Source: CAZPQM01 sp964588995 | GTDB taxonomy: Bacteria > Pseudomonadota > Alphaproteobacteria > Rickettsiales > UBA8987 | Length of the DNA stretch: 64,000 nucleotides | Direction: 5' to 3' | Assembly: GCA_964588995.1 (NCBI GenBank) | Contig: CAZPQM010000002.1 | Span: 1-64,000, forward strand | Shown: piece after piece, positions 7,215-16,228 of the stretch | How positions within the stretch are numbered: the first letter of the stretch is position 1 | Layout of the letters: every line of letters begins with the position of its first letter | Program-made: the position numbers and the translations under genes | Notes under the pieces: generated by a model | Told to the model about the DNA's origin: nothing | Database searches by the model: none | The model's input: the letters and a program-made list of their open reading frames with translations, nothing else

Positions 7215-8312
7215 ATGGGATTCAGGTGCGGTATCGTCGGTTTACCAAATGTCGGAAAGTCAACATTATTCAATGCGTTAACGCAAACAGCTGCAGCAGA
7301 GGCTGCGAATTATCCGTTCTGTACGATTGAGCCGAATGTGGGCCGCGTAGCCGTACCAGACGAACGGCTGGACAAGCTGGCGGCGATTGCAAAATCGGAG
7401 AAGGTGATCCCGACGCAGATTGAGTTTGTCGATATTGCCGGGTTGGTCAAAGGAGCAAGTCAGGGTGAGGGGCTGGGCAATCAGTTTCTTGGCCATATAC
7501 GCGAAGTGGATGTGATCGTCTACGTGCTACGCTGTTTTGAGGACGGGGATATTACGCATGTGGAGGGTAGTGTTGACCCGATACGCGACGCCGAAATTAT
7601 CGAGACGGAGCTGATTCTGGCCGATCTGGAAAGTTTGCAGAAGCGCATCCCGAACCTGCAGAAAAAAGCGCGCAGTGGTGATAAGGAAATTAAGGAGGAA
7701 CTTGCGCTGATTGAGCAGATTCTGCCCACATTGGAGGCAGGCAAGCCCGCACGACTCGCGCCGGTGGATGTGAAGGACAGGGCGGTGATCCGCCTGCAAT
7801 TGTTGACTTCCAAGCCGGTGATGTATGTCTGCAATATGAGCGAGGAGGAAGTTACGACGGGTAATGCCTACAGCAGGCAGGTTGAGGCGTATGCGAAAGA
7901 GCAGAATGCTTCGGTCACGCGGATTTCCGCACGGATTGAGGAGGAAATAGCCGGGCTGGATACGGCTGAGGAAAAGGCCGAGTTTCTGGAAACGATCGGC
8001 TTGGAGGAAACCGGCCTAAGTCAGATTATTCGTGAAGGTTACCAATTGCTGGATCAGATCACCTTCTTTACCGCCGGGCCGAAAGAAGCACGCGCCTGGA
8101 CGGTGGCGCGCGGTGCGAAGGCGCCGCAGGCTGCCGGGGTGATTCATACCGATTTCGAGCGTGGGTTTATCAAAGCCGAGACAATCAAGTACGAGGATTA
8201 CATCGCGCATCAGGGCGAAAACGGTGCCAAAGAAGCCGGTAAAATGTTGCATGAGGGCAAGGAGTACATCACGCAGGACGGTGATGTATTTCACTTCAAG
8301 TTTAATGTGTAG
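7215..8312 (+). CDS. ychF: Redox-regulated Obg-family ATPase YchF/OLA1
   Basis: This 365-residue P-loop NTPase has the G1 motif GLPNVGKST near residue 8, the G3-like DIAGLVKGASQGEGLGNQFL segment near residue 69, and the YVCNMSEEE stretch in place of NKxD, which marks YchF's preference for ATP. A coiled-coil arm spans about residues 130-170. The C-terminal TGS domain begins around residue 280 (LITFFTAGPKEARAW, HTDFERGFIKAE) and ends at the characteristic FKFNV. YchF binds ribosomes and is involved in stress and redox responses. It follows pth, as in many proteobacteria. Confidence 0.97.
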   Translation: MGFRCGIVGLPNVGKSTLFNALTQTAAAEAANYPFCTIEPNVGRVAVPDERLDKLAAIAKSEKVIPTQIEFVDIAGLVKGASQGEGLGNQFLGHIREVDVIVYVLRCFEDGDITHVEGSVDPIRDAEIIETELILADLESLQKRIPNLQKKARSGDKEIKEELALIEQILPTLEAGKPARLAPVDVKDRAVIRLQLLTSKPVMYVCNMSEEEVTTGNAYSRQVEAYAKEQNASVTRISARIEEEIAGLDTAEEKAEFLETIGLEETGLSQIIREGYQLLDQITFFTAGPKEARAWTVARGAKAPQAAGVIHTDFERGFIKAETIKYEDYIAHQGENGAKEAGKMLHEGKEYITQDGDVFHFKFNV

Positions 8313-8408
8313 ATTACTGCACTCAGCGCTACAAATGACTGTACTATACGCAAGCCGTTAAGATTCAGGTCCAGCCCGACTATAACCGTAAAACAGGAGT
8401 CTTACTAA

Positions 8409-8708
8409 CTAAGCCGCCGCTTTGTCCGATCCCTGGGCTTTCTGCACCTGCTTTTTGATTTTGATCGCTTCAGGTGACAGCTTCAGGTTGGAGGTTTTCA
8501 GCAAATACGCATCGAGACCGCCGTTATGATCAATCGAACGCAGGGTGCTGACCGCTATACGCAGCTGGAAACTGAGGCCAAGTGCCTGACTACGCAGTGT
8601 TACGTTTTGCAGGTTAACTTTGAAGCGGCGCTTGCTTTTATTTTGCGCGTGCGAGACTTTATTCCCCGTCTGGTGTTTTTTCTGAGTAAGGGCGCATTGT
8701 CTGGACAT
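8409..8708 (-). CDS. rpmB: 50S ribosomal protein L28
   Basis: The 99-residue product is a large-subunit ribosomal protein with the usual alphaproteobacterial length. It begins MSRQCALTQKKHQTGNKVSHAQNKSKRRFKVNLQ and ends in an alanine-rich tail. The start was moved to the ATG at 8708, since family members begin MSRxC; the upstream alternative adds five residues. It converges on ychF and has no rpmG or rpmE partner nearby. Confidence 0.96.
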   Translation of the reverse strand: MSRQCALTQKKHQTGNKVSHAQNKSKRRFKVNLQNVTLRSQALGLSFQLRIAVSTLRSIDHNGGLDAYLLKTSNLKLSPEAIKIKKQVQKAQGSDKAAA

Positions 8709-8792
8709 AATACTAACCTGCAAACTATATTTATTTCGTAAAAGGAGCGCATGTATATCGCGAAAAAGCGGCCGTTGTCAAGGCCTTTATAG

Positions 8793-9848
8793 CTAGATTG
8801 CGTCGATACCGACAGCATCACGGATAGAGCTAAAGCCATCCTGCTGTAACCGTTCTTCCAGCCCTTTTTTTATCTCTGTTACCAAGTCAAACCCTTGATA
8901 TACCAAAGCAGAGTAGAGCTGGAGGAGGCTCGCGCCATTGCGGATTTTGCGGTAAGCGTCTTCTGCCGATGCGATGCCGCCAACTCCGATCAGCGGGATC
9001 TGTCCGTTTGTAATTTTATAGGCACGCCTGAGCATGGCGGTGGAAAGTGGCATCAACGGTTTGCCGCTCAACCCGCCGGACTCACGTGACTGCGATGAGG
9101 TCAGTCCTTCCCGCGAAAGCGTCGTATTACTGATGATGATGCCGTCCACCTTATACTGTCCGGCGGTCAGCAAGACATCATCCAGCTGTTCGTCTCCCAT
9201 ATCCGGCGCGATTTTGAGCAGGATTGGTTTTTTCCTATCCATACTATTCCGTGCATCCATAACGGTGGAAAGCAAGGCGCTAAGGGCTTCCTTATGCTGC
9301 ATATCGCGCAGATTCGGGGTATTTGGCGAAGAAATATTGACCGTAATATAGTCGCAGTAAGGGTAGAAGCCGCGTAATCCTGTGATGTAATCGCTTGCGT
9401 CGTTCGGACTTTCCTTGTTTTTGCCGATATTTGCGCCAACGATGAAGTTTGGATGCCGGCGTTTGAAGCGCTGTAAACGCTCGGCTACTTGCTCCATGCC
9501 GTCATTATTAAAGCCCATACGGTTGATCACGGCTTCGTCTTCTTTCAGGCGAAACAGGCGCGGCTTAGGGTTACCACTTTGCGGCTTCGGCGTCACCGTG
9601 CCGATTTCGACAAAGCCAAAGCCCTGATGCATCAGCCCATTTAATGCTTCCGCATTTTTATCAAAGCCCGGAGCCAGGCCGACCGGATTCGGGAAGGTGA
9701 GGCCGAAGAGCTGCTGCGCCAGCCGCGGCGAAGCCATGACCGGCTGTTTCGGCAAGAGGTTATATTTCAGGCCACGTATGGCGAGATTATGGGCCGTTTC
9801 CGGTTGTAGGGAAAAGAATAGCGGACGTAAATGTGAGTAGTAGCGCAT
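8793..9848 (-). CDS. pyrD: Dihydroorotate dehydrogenase (quinone), class 2
   Basis: The enzyme oxidises dihydroorotate to orotate with FMN and passes electrons to quinone at the inner membrane. The N-terminal extension (YYSHLRPLFFSLQPETAHNLAIRGLK) is the amphipathic membrane-binding region of class 2 enzymes. FMN- and substrate-contact motifs are FPNPVGLAPGFDKNAEAL near residue 50, GFVEIGTVTPKPQSGNPKPR, VNISSPNTPNLRD with the catalytic Ser around residue 170, LKIAPD, SNTT and GVGGIASAEDAYRKI. Length (351) and order are normal. It is divergent from the TPR gene that starts the pilus locus, with 100 bases between them. Confidence 0.97.
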   Translation of the reverse strand: MRYYSHLRPLFFSLQPETAHNLAIRGLKYNLLPKQPVMASPRLAQQLFGLTFPNPVGLAPGFDKNAEALNGLMHQGFGFVEIGTVTPKPQSGNPKPRLFRLKEDEAVINRMGFNNDGMEQVAERLQRFKRRHPNFIVGANIGKNKESPNDASDYITGLRGFYPYCDYITVNISSPNTPNLRDMQHKEALSALLSTVMDARNSMDRKKPILLKIAPDMGDEQLDDVLLTAGQYKVDGIIISNTTLSREGLTSSQSRESGGLSGKPLMPLSTAMLRRAYKITNGQIPLIGVGGIASAEDAYRKIRNGASLLQLYSALVYQGFDLVTEIKKGLEERLQQDGFSSIRDAVGIDAI

Positions 9849-9948
9849 AAAAACAGGTTATAGCGGGTTATTCGCATGGTTTCATCTGGAAATGCGAGGT
9901 AAAACATTTTATGCTATCAGTAGACAAAGTTCGTATTAGGGAAACAGG

Positions 9949-11601
9949 GTGGTAAATAAATACGCATTCACTGCCGTTACATGGGCGCTGCTGGCCGGTA
10001 CGTCGCATGCGCAGCCTGCCGATGTGATGGAGCAGCTACGCGAACAACAGGAAATGCAGCAAAACGTCCTCAATGCCCGGGCTGCCGGGGCCGATAACGT
10101 GCGTATCAGCCCGGAAAATGCTGTGCAATCCCAGCTGCCGATGCCGCCGATGCCGGACGGAGTGGAGCCGCCTCCACCGCCACAGCGCAAGCCGTTGCCT
10201 GCGCCGAGTAAACAGGGCAGCCAATCCGCCTATAAACGTAAAGTGTTGCAGGAGTTGGAGGTGCATAAAACCTATCAGCCCGGCTACGAGTTTGGCGAGC
10301 TACCGGAGTTAAATGCCCGTATGCCCGCTTTCAGGAGCTCGACGGCCGTTGCACCGGTGCAGGACATGAGCCTGCTATCGCTCGACGAGCTAGAGCGTTA
10401 TATCAAGCAGCTGGATTTAAATACCTATGCGGGCGCACTTACGGTGGATGAGCATTATGCCGCGGATGAATTTGTGACCTCGCTGCCCGGTATGACGCGG
10501 CAAATTCAGGAACAGATTTTACGTGGTCCTAGCGTGGACCCTGAAGTGCCGCCGGAATTTGCCGTGCAACCGCGTCGTAGTGATAGCCAGAATGAAGATG
10601 CCATATTTGAAGATCAGTTCGGGCAGGCCCTGCCGGATGAAGGGCTGAAGGATCCGACGGAAATGGCGAGCTTGCGCAGCCCACAATATGGTGCGCCGCG
10701 TTCCCGCTATACGGAAGAGGGAATTCCGGATGCGCTTTTGCAAACACCGGAAGAGTTTATTCTGGATGTCACGCCGGACGTAACCGCAGGGAGCGATTTT
10801 GACCCCCAAACGGCGGAACTCTTAAACCGTATCACTGCGGGAAGCCTTGATGAGGAACCGGAGCCGATTGTTATCGAAATGGGAGAAGCAGTCGAGATTG
10901 AGCGCGGCGGGACGGCAAACCCGTTTGATATTACTGTAACCGAGCAATATGAAGATGGCGTGCTACAGGAGCCGCTGCTGGAAACCTCGCTCGATATGGA
11001 GGATATGCCGGAGCAGCTTGCGCCTGCTGAAATCATGAGCTCTGCCTATGATGCCTATGCCGTGGGGCAGTATGAAAGTGCGGTCATGTTTTACCGTAAG
11101 TTGCTGGAAGAAAACCCGGATAATATTGAGGCGCTGTTCGGGCTGGCTACGGCCTATCAGCAAAGCGGGCAGTTTGAGCAGGCAAAGGCGCATTATATCG
11201 AGCTGCTAAACCGCGAGCAGAGCCACTTGCCGGCGCTCAATAATTTCCTGATTCTGTTGGGTGAAACGCACCCGGAAGCAGCGATCAGGCAATTGAAACG
11301 ACTGGCAAAGTCGAACCCGGAATATGCGGCAATTCCTGCGCAACTGGCGTCGCTTTATATTGAGCAGGGGGACTATCAGAATGCGGCGAAATATATGAGT
11401 CGCGCGGCAATCCTTGAACCAAGAGATTTACGCTATCGATATTACCTCGCGATTCTGATGACAGAGCTCGGTTACAAGGAGACCGCTTCAAAACTCTATC
11501 AACAAATGTTGACCATGCATCGTCAGCATGGAGTTGCCTTACCAGTTGAAATGGCGGTGCTGACGGAGGAAATGGGTAAGTTATCGTCGATCAGGCGGTA
11601 A
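9949..11601 (+). CDS. Secreted TPR-repeat protein beside the pilus motor genes
   Basis: This 550-residue protein starts at GTG after a GGGAAACAGGG ribosome-binding region. Residues 1-21 form a signal peptide cleaved after SHA. Residues 22-360 are low complexity: coiled-coil QLREQQEMQQ, a proline-rich PMPPMPDGVEPPPPPQRKP stretch and long acidic segments. Residues 365-540 hold about five tetratricopeptide units (AYAVGQYESAVMFYRKLLEENPDNIEALFGLATAYQ and following). It lies 22 bases before pilT and probably shares its transcript. A periplasmic scaffold for pilus or secretion assembly (similar in layout to MshN or PilF-type proteins) is inferred from context. Confidence 0.75.
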   Translation: MVNKYAFTAVTWALLAGTSHAQPADVMEQLREQQEMQQNVLNARAAGADNVRISPENAVQSQLPMPPMPDGVEPPPPPQRKPLPAPSKQGSQSAYKRKVLQELEVHKTYQPGYEFGELPELNARMPAFRSSTAVAPVQDMSLLSLDELERYIKQLDLNTYAGALTVDEHYAADEFVTSLPGMTRQIQEQILRGPSVDPEVPPEFAVQPRRSDSQNEDAIFEDQFGQALPDEGLKDPTEMASLRSPQYGAPRSRYTEEGIPDALLQTPEEFILDVTPDVTAGSDFDPQTAELLNRITAGSLDEEPEPIVIEMGEAVEIERGGTANPFDITVTEQYEDGVLQEPLLETSLDMEDMPEQLAPAEIMSSAYDAYAVGQYESAVMFYRKLLEENPDNIEALFGLATAYQQSGQFEQAKAHYIELLNREQSHLPALNNFLILLGETHPEAAIRQLKRLAKSNPEYAAIPAQLASLYIEQGDYQNAAKYMSRAAILEPRDLRYRYYLAILMTELGYKETASKLYQQMLTMHRQHGVALPVEMAVLTEEMGKLSSIRR

Positions 11602-11623
11602 AAAACTTATTTGAGGGGGAAGA

Positions 11624-12778
11624 ATGGAAATCACTGAACTATTATTTCACACGAAAAAGAATGGTGCTTCTGATCTGCATATCTGTTCTGGGCTTGCCCC
11701 TGCTATGCGGATCAACGGCGAAGTGATAACGCTGCGTATGGAACCTCTTACGCCTGAGGCTGCTAAAGAAATGCTTTATTCCATTATGACGGATGCGCAA
11801 CGTGCAGATTATGAGCGTGATCTGGAAACCGATTTTGCCATTCAATTTGGCGATAATTTACGTTTCCGGGTAAATGCGTATAACACGCTTCGTGGTCCGT
11901 CTGCTGCTTTTCGAGTGGTTCCAACCAAAATTCTGTCGCTCGAGGAATTGAATATGCCGTCGATTATGAAGCGGATGGCACAGCTTCGCAAAGGACTGGT
12001 GTTGGTAACCGGTCCTACCGGTTCAGGTAAATCCACGACTCTGGCAGCTATTATTGATTATATCAATGCGCATATGCATAAGCATATTATTACGATTGAA
12101 GACCCGATTGAATTTGTGCATGAACCTAAAAAATGCATTATCAATCAGCGTGAGCTTTCCACGAGCACACTCTCCTTTGCGAAGGCGCTGAAAAGTGCTT
12201 TGCGTCAGGATCCGGATGTGATTCTGGTCGGGGAGTTGCGTGATTTGGAAACGATTGAGCTAGCCTTGTCGGCAGCGGAAACTGGCCACCTGGTGATGGG
12301 GACGCTACATACCAGCTCTGCAGCTAAAACAGTCGACCGGATTGTAGATGTGTTCCCGGCAGAGGACAAGGGTCTCGTGATGTCGATGCTTTCGACTTCC
12401 CTGGAAGCTGTGGTTTCCCAAACGCTGATTAAACGTAAAGACGGTAAGGGGAGGGTAGCCGTTCTTGAAATTCTGCTTGGCACTCCGGCAGTACGCAACC
12501 TGATCCGCGAGAATAAACTACCGCAGATTTATTCGCTGATGCAGGTTGGATCGAAACAGGGCATGCGAACAATGAAAGACAGTGTGTATGGGCTATTTGA
12601 TCAGGGAATAATCACGATGGAAGCGGCACGGGCGGCACTTAACGAAACCTCATCCGATGAAGAAAATAACGCCGTGGACGAGCTTAATAAGAAATCTGAT
12701 AGTGCAAAAGCTGCGCAAAAACTATCAGAAAGCAGACTTACGCAATCACAATTTAATACCGGGGATGAAGACTTTTAG
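11624..12778 (+). CDS. pilT: Type IV pilus retraction ATPase PilT
   Basis: The hexameric cytoplasmic ATPase depolymerises type IV pili. In 384 residues it has the PilT N-terminal signature (GASDLHICSGLAPAMRINGEV), Walker A GPTGSGKST at 130-138, an Asp box ITIEDPIEFVH, and the PilT-specific LRQDPDVILVGELRD Walker B region. The His box reads ETGHLVMGTLHTSSAAKTVDRIVDVFP. The AIRNLIRENK-type retraction motif appears as AVRNLIRENKLPQIYSLMQVG. The last 40 residues are an extra Asn/Ser/Lys-rich tail not seen in standard 345-residue PilT. GAGGGGGAAG precedes the ATG; pilU starts 2 bases after the stop. Confidence 0.95.
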   Translation: MEITELLFHTKKNGASDLHICSGLAPAMRINGEVITLRMEPLTPEAAKEMLYSIMTDAQRADYERDLETDFAIQFGDNLRFRVNAYNTLRGPSAAFRVVPTKILSLEELNMPSIMKRMAQLRKGLVLVTGPTGSGKSTTLAAIIDYINAHMHKHIITIEDPIEFVHEPKKCIINQRELSTSTLSFAKALKSALRQDPDVILVGELRDLETIELALSAAETGHLVMGTLHTSSAAKTVDRIVDVFPAEDKGLVMSMLSTSLEAVVSQTLIKRKDGKGRVAVLEILLGTPAVRNLIRENKLPQIYSLMQVGSKQGMRTMKDSVYGLFDQGIITMEAARAALNETSSDEENNAVDELNKKSDSAKAAQKLSESRLTQSQFNTGDEDF

Positions 12779-12780
12779 TT

Positions 12781-13875
12781 ATGCAGCTTATACACCCTTA
12801 TCTGAATGCTATGATTATGCAGGGGGCTTCCGATCTGTATCTCACTATTGGTTACCCACCCAGTTTGCGGGTAAATGGTGAGATCGTTAAACTGGAAGCG
12901 CCTGCTTTATTACCCGAAGATATGGATGCCTTATTGGAGGATACACTCAACGATGAGCAGTATGATGAATTTGAGTCTACGCTTGAACTGAATATGGCAT
13001 TGGCTTCGCAGGATGGGAACCGGTTCAGGGTGAACGTTTTTCGTCAAATGCAGGAAACCGGCATGGTGATTCGCAGTATTAAATCTCAAATTCCCACCTT
13101 TGAAGAGCTTAATCTACCAGAAATCTATAAGGATTTCATTATGGCAAAGCGCGGTCTTGTGCTGATGGTAGGCTCGACCGGGTCAGGAAAATCGACATCA
13201 CTAGCTGTTATGCTGGAACATCGCAATCAGCATGGAAGCGGGCATGTTGTAACCATCGAAGACCCGATAGAATATGTTCATCATCACAATCAATGTATTT
13301 TTACGCAGCGGGAAATCGGTATGGATACGTATTCTTACGGTATTGCGCTGAAGAATGCCTTGCGGCAGAGTCCCGATGTGATGGTGATTGGTGAGATCCG
13401 AGACCGGGAAACGATTGAAAACGCGATCCTGTTCTGTGAAACAGGTCATTTGGTTGTAGCTACCTTGCATGCCAGCAATGCTAATCAGGCGATTGAGCGT
13501 ATTATCAACCTTTTTCCGGAAGAAATGCATCACCAGATTTTATTGACGCTTTCGCAGAACATTAGAAGTATTGTATCGCAGCGTCTTGTGGAAGGAAAAA
13601 AGGGCGGGCGGGTTCTTGCTTATGAAATCATGATAAATGAGGGGCTTATTAAATCTTTGATTGAAGAGAATAAGATTAACGAGCTGAAGGAAGTCATGAA
13701 GAGAAATGAGGATCGGGGCATGATCACCTTTGATAAATGCTTACTTGACCTAGTCAAGCGGGGTGAAATAACGGCTAAAGTGGCGTTGCAGGAAGCTGAT
13801 AGCCCTAGTAACCTCCGATTACGCATCAGTCAGAGTGAAGCTGCTGTTAAGTTCAATGAACTGGAGATCGATTAG
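12781..13875 (+). CDS. pilU: PilT-like accessory retraction ATPase (PilU)
   Basis: This is a second retraction-type ATPase of 364 residues directly behind pilT. It has the ASDLYLTIGYPPSLRVNGEIV beginning, Walker A GSTGSGKSTS at 131-139, VTIEDPIEYVHHHNQCIFTQREIGMDT, and the Walker B segment PDVMVIGEIRDRETIENAI. Its His box is TGHLVVATLHASNANQAIERI. The conserved G-S-T form of Walker A, the IDVQREVG-like FTQREIGMDT and the tail EADSPSNLRLRI match PilU and not a second PilT. PilU works with PilT in high-force retraction. It converges on the ABC ATPase gene. Confidence 0.93.
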   Translation: MQLIHPYLNAMIMQGASDLYLTIGYPPSLRVNGEIVKLEAPALLPEDMDALLEDTLNDEQYDEFESTLELNMALASQDGNRFRVNVFRQMQETGMVIRSIKSQIPTFEELNLPEIYKDFIMAKRGLVLMVGSTGSGKSTSLAVMLEHRNQHGSGHVVTIEDPIEYVHHHNQCIFTQREIGMDTYSYGIALKNALRQSPDVMVIGEIRDRETIENAILFCETGHLVVATLHASNANQAIERIINLFPEEMHHQILLTLSQNIRSIVSQRLVEGKKGGRVLAYEIMINEGLIKSLIEENKINELKEVMKRNEDRGMITFDKCLLDLVKRGEITAKVALQEADSPSNLRLRISQSEAAVKFNELEID

Positions 13876-13885
13876 CAATTGACAG

Positions 13886-14602
13886 TTATGCTGCGATCGA
13901 TTTCAAAAAGGCGTCTTCCAGCTTACGCTTTTTCTGTTCCTTTTTGAAATCAGTCGGTGTTCCAACGAATAACAATTTGCTATCGTGAATGATGGCGATT
14001 CGATCGCAGATTTCATCGATATCAGATAGGATATGCGAACTGAAGAAGACAGTTCGCTTTTGTTTCACATATTTTTTGATCGCCAGTTTCAGGGCAATAC
14101 GTGCCTGCGGGTCAAGTCCACTCATCGGCTCGTCCAGAATAAGCAGAGGAACTTCAGTTAGAAATGCTGATCCAAGCCCAATTTTCTGACCCATTCCCTT
14201 GGAGTATTTGGTCATTTTTTGCGGAATTACATCAGGGTCAAGTGAAAGCTCTTCCATAAGTTCGCGGGCTTTTGCATCATCATATTTCTTTTGGTAATAG
14301 GATAGTGTGAGTGAGAGGAATTCCTGCCCTTTTAAATAAGCGGACGGATGAAATTTCTCCGGCAGATATGCGTAATGCCTACGAGTTGTGAGATCGGAAG
14401 CCTCCTTATCATTAATCCGAATTGAGCCATCATCTGCGTTTAACAGGCCGAGGATAATTTTAATTAGCGTTGTTTTGCCAGCGCCGTTAAGTCCTATCAG
14501 GCCAAAGACTTCCCCTTTGTTGACCTCAAGCGAGATGTTATCTAACACCTTATTGTTCCCAAACGACTTATGAATATGTTGAATAGCAAGCGGCTTGGTC
14601 AT
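13886..14602 (-). CDS. ABC transporter ATP-binding protein
   Basis: This 238-residue nucleotide-binding subunit has Walker A GLNGAGKTTLIK near residue 39, a Q-loop-type YAYLPEKFHPS segment, the signature YSKGMGQKIGLGSAF and Walker B PLLILDEPMSGLDPQ. A switch His lies in FFSSHIL. It belongs to the CcmA/NatA-like exporter ATPase group, usually paired with an ABC-2 membrane protein. No permease is adjacent. It is instead the last gene of the minus-strand pilus/secretion operon, 7 bases after the preceding gene. It may energise an unlinked permease, or serve gliding or pilus-linked export. Confidence 0.88.
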   Translation of the reverse strand: MTKPLAIQHIHKSFGNNKVLDNISLEVNKGEVFGLIGLNGAGKTTLIKIILGLLNADDGSIRINDKEASDLTTRRHYAYLPEKFHPSAYLKGQEFLSLTLSYYQKKYDDAKARELMEELSLDPDVIPQKMTKYSKGMGQKIGLGSAFLTEVPLLILDEPMSGLDPQARIALKLAIKKYVKQKRTVFFSSHILSDIDEICDRIAIIHDSKLLFVGTPTDFKKEQKKRKLEDAFLKSIAA

Positions 14603-14609
14603 GATCGCC

Positions 14610-15533
14610 TCATTGTTGGTTAATAGGATTAAACACTTGATTCATTAAGTCCTGGGATGGGGATAAAGTGGTGTTTGTCTGATCGGGGGTGCTAGCATTA
14701 GCTGCGCCAGTCGTACTAGCACCTAATTCCGTGGTTACAGACTCAGATATGCGGCCCTGCCCCGGTTTAAAGGTAATTGATTTACCTAGGGCCTTTCCTT
14801 CTACGACACTTAATTCATGTACTACAAAGCTTTGAGTAGGTTGTAAACTAAAGCGGATTCCGCCTTGTGCAGGGTCAATTAAGATGTTTCCTTCGGGAGA
14901 AATATATTCCCAAAAAAAGCGATCACTTTCGGTTGGGACTGTTGCCAGGTGGTGATTAGTTTCGTATTCTAAAAAGCGCTCTCTCCAGCCGGGAACGATA
15001 TCGTTAATGTTCGGTTCGCTATAGGTCATGACTACATGGTCGGAAGAAACGTAATTGATCTTAAGCCTGTCGTTGCGGGGTTTATTTACACGGTTGCGTT
15101 GACCGTTCAGCCAGACAGTCCAGTTTTCCGTTGCATAATAAAGAATACTTTGAAGATGGTAGGCTGGTACAAAAACGGATATTCCCTGCCCTAGATCAAT
15201 GGCTGCAGCGCTCTCTTCTCCGACTAATTCAGGCAGCTGCTCGGAAATATTTATGTCATTAATGATGGCATAAATACGGTTGAGGTCATTACGTTCAAAC
15301 ATCAGTGATCCGCGCCAAGAAATATTTTTGTACAAGCCATCGGCCAGACTAGCCACAGGGGGATCGACTGAAGCTCTTTGTGTATCTACATTAGTATCTA
15401 CATTAGTAGCTTCACCAGTCGAATCGGAAAGCTCGGCAGGTAAGTCCTCCTGAAAAGGAATAGGTTGCTGTGCATTAGCGCCATGTGAGAGTATCACGCA
15501 ACCGCATAAGACAGGCAGCACCAGTTTTATCAT
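14610..15533 (-). CDS. Secreted PilP/GspB-like protein of the pilus/secretion operon
   Basis: This 307-residue protein has a signal peptide (cleavage after GANA, residue about 21), then a variable Asp/Thr-rich linker. A central region follows: SWRGSLMFERNDLNRIYAIIND, then WTVWLNGQRNRVNKPRNDRLKINYVSSDHVVMTY around residues 140-175. That WxVWLNG...I..V..D.VVM.Y pattern resembles the periplasmic domain of PilP/MshK/GspB proteins, which bridge inner-membrane components to the secretin. The C-terminal 60 residues are Ser/Thr/Asn-rich and disordered. It overlaps the PilO-like gene by 4 bases. The assignment is from position and a weak motif. Confidence 0.55.
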   Translation of the reverse strand: MIKLVLPVLCGCVILSHGANAQQPIPFQEDLPAELSDSTGEATNVDTNVDTQRASVDPPVASLADGLYKNISWRGSLMFERNDLNRIYAIINDINISEQLPELVGEESAAAIDLGQGISVFVPAYHLQSILYYATENWTVWLNGQRNRVNKPRNDRLKINYVSSDHVVMTYSEPNINDIVPGWRERFLEYETNHHLATVPTESDRFFWEYISPEGNILIDPAQGGIRFSLQPTQSFVVHELSVVEGKALGKSITFKPGQGRISESVTTELGASTTGAANASTPDQTNTTLSPSQDLMNQVFNPINQQ

Positions 15534-16228
15534 GGTGCGTCTCCTGACTGATTGTTCAAAAGTTCAATCTCCTCAACTTTTATAGCAACTGGTTGCCCTT
15601 TTAATGTTGTCCATTTGATTTGCATTTTTCCTTTAACAAGAGGAATAAACTCATTGCTCTGTTCAAGGACACTAAATACGGATGCATTTGGTGTTCTGAT
15701 GCGGCGTATTTCGAGCATATTAAGTGATATATACCCTGTAAAATTGCTGATTAGGTCATGGATAAACGCAAAAACAAGTTCGTCGCTTAAAGCTCTAAAT
15801 TTGATTTCAATTTCGTTGACGACTTCGGTATATAAGTTGGGTTCATTAGCAGGTGGCGCAATGACTTGTGGGTTACTAAAGACCACGTCCATATCACCAA
15901 AGCGATATTTATTTTTTAATGCCTCTATAATTGGGCGCGCAGCACGTATTCTGGAAGAAGGTTTATCAAACCCTTCGGCAGTAGGCTTATATTTCTCATC
16001 GAAATTTCTATATTGATCAATCGAGCTAATCAGATCCCCATATTCGCTCTCTGATTGAGAGATCTGACCGGTTATTTGATTTACATTAAGCTTAAGAGAT
16101 TTTTCTTCATTAATAAGTGAACTGCTCCACCAGTATGCACCGAAAGTTACTGTACCAGCTACGACTAATACCGTACCTGTTACCAGCAATTGTTTTTTCA
16201 ACTGTTTCTTTAGTTCGATAAGTTTCAT
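15530..16228 (-). CDS. PilO/GspM-like inner-membrane protein
   Basis: This 232-residue bitopic protein has a short basic cytoplasmic start (LIELKKQLKKQ) and one membrane helix at about residues 14-32 (LLVTGTVLVVAGTVTFGAYWW). A coiled coil follows (residues 35-70), and then a periplasmic alpha/beta domain. This is the PilO/GspM architecture. It begins directly after the stop of the PilMN/GspL-like gene and overlaps the next gene by 4 bases, indicating coupled translation. In type IV pilus systems PilO pairs with PilN and PilP to form the alignment complex. The call rests on architecture and order; sequence motifs are weak. Confidence 0.6.
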   Translation of the reverse strand: MKLIELKKQLKKQLLVTGTVLVVAGTVTFGAYWWSSSLINEEKSLKLNVNQITGQISQSESEYGDLISSIDQYRNFDEKYKPTAEGFDKPSSRIRAARPIIEALKNKYRFGDMDVVFSNPQVIAPPANEPNLYTEVVNEIEIKFRALSDELVFAFIHDLISNFTGYISLNMLEIRRIRTPNASVFSVLEQSNEFIPLVKGKMQIKWTTLKGQPVAIKVEEIELLNNQSGDAP

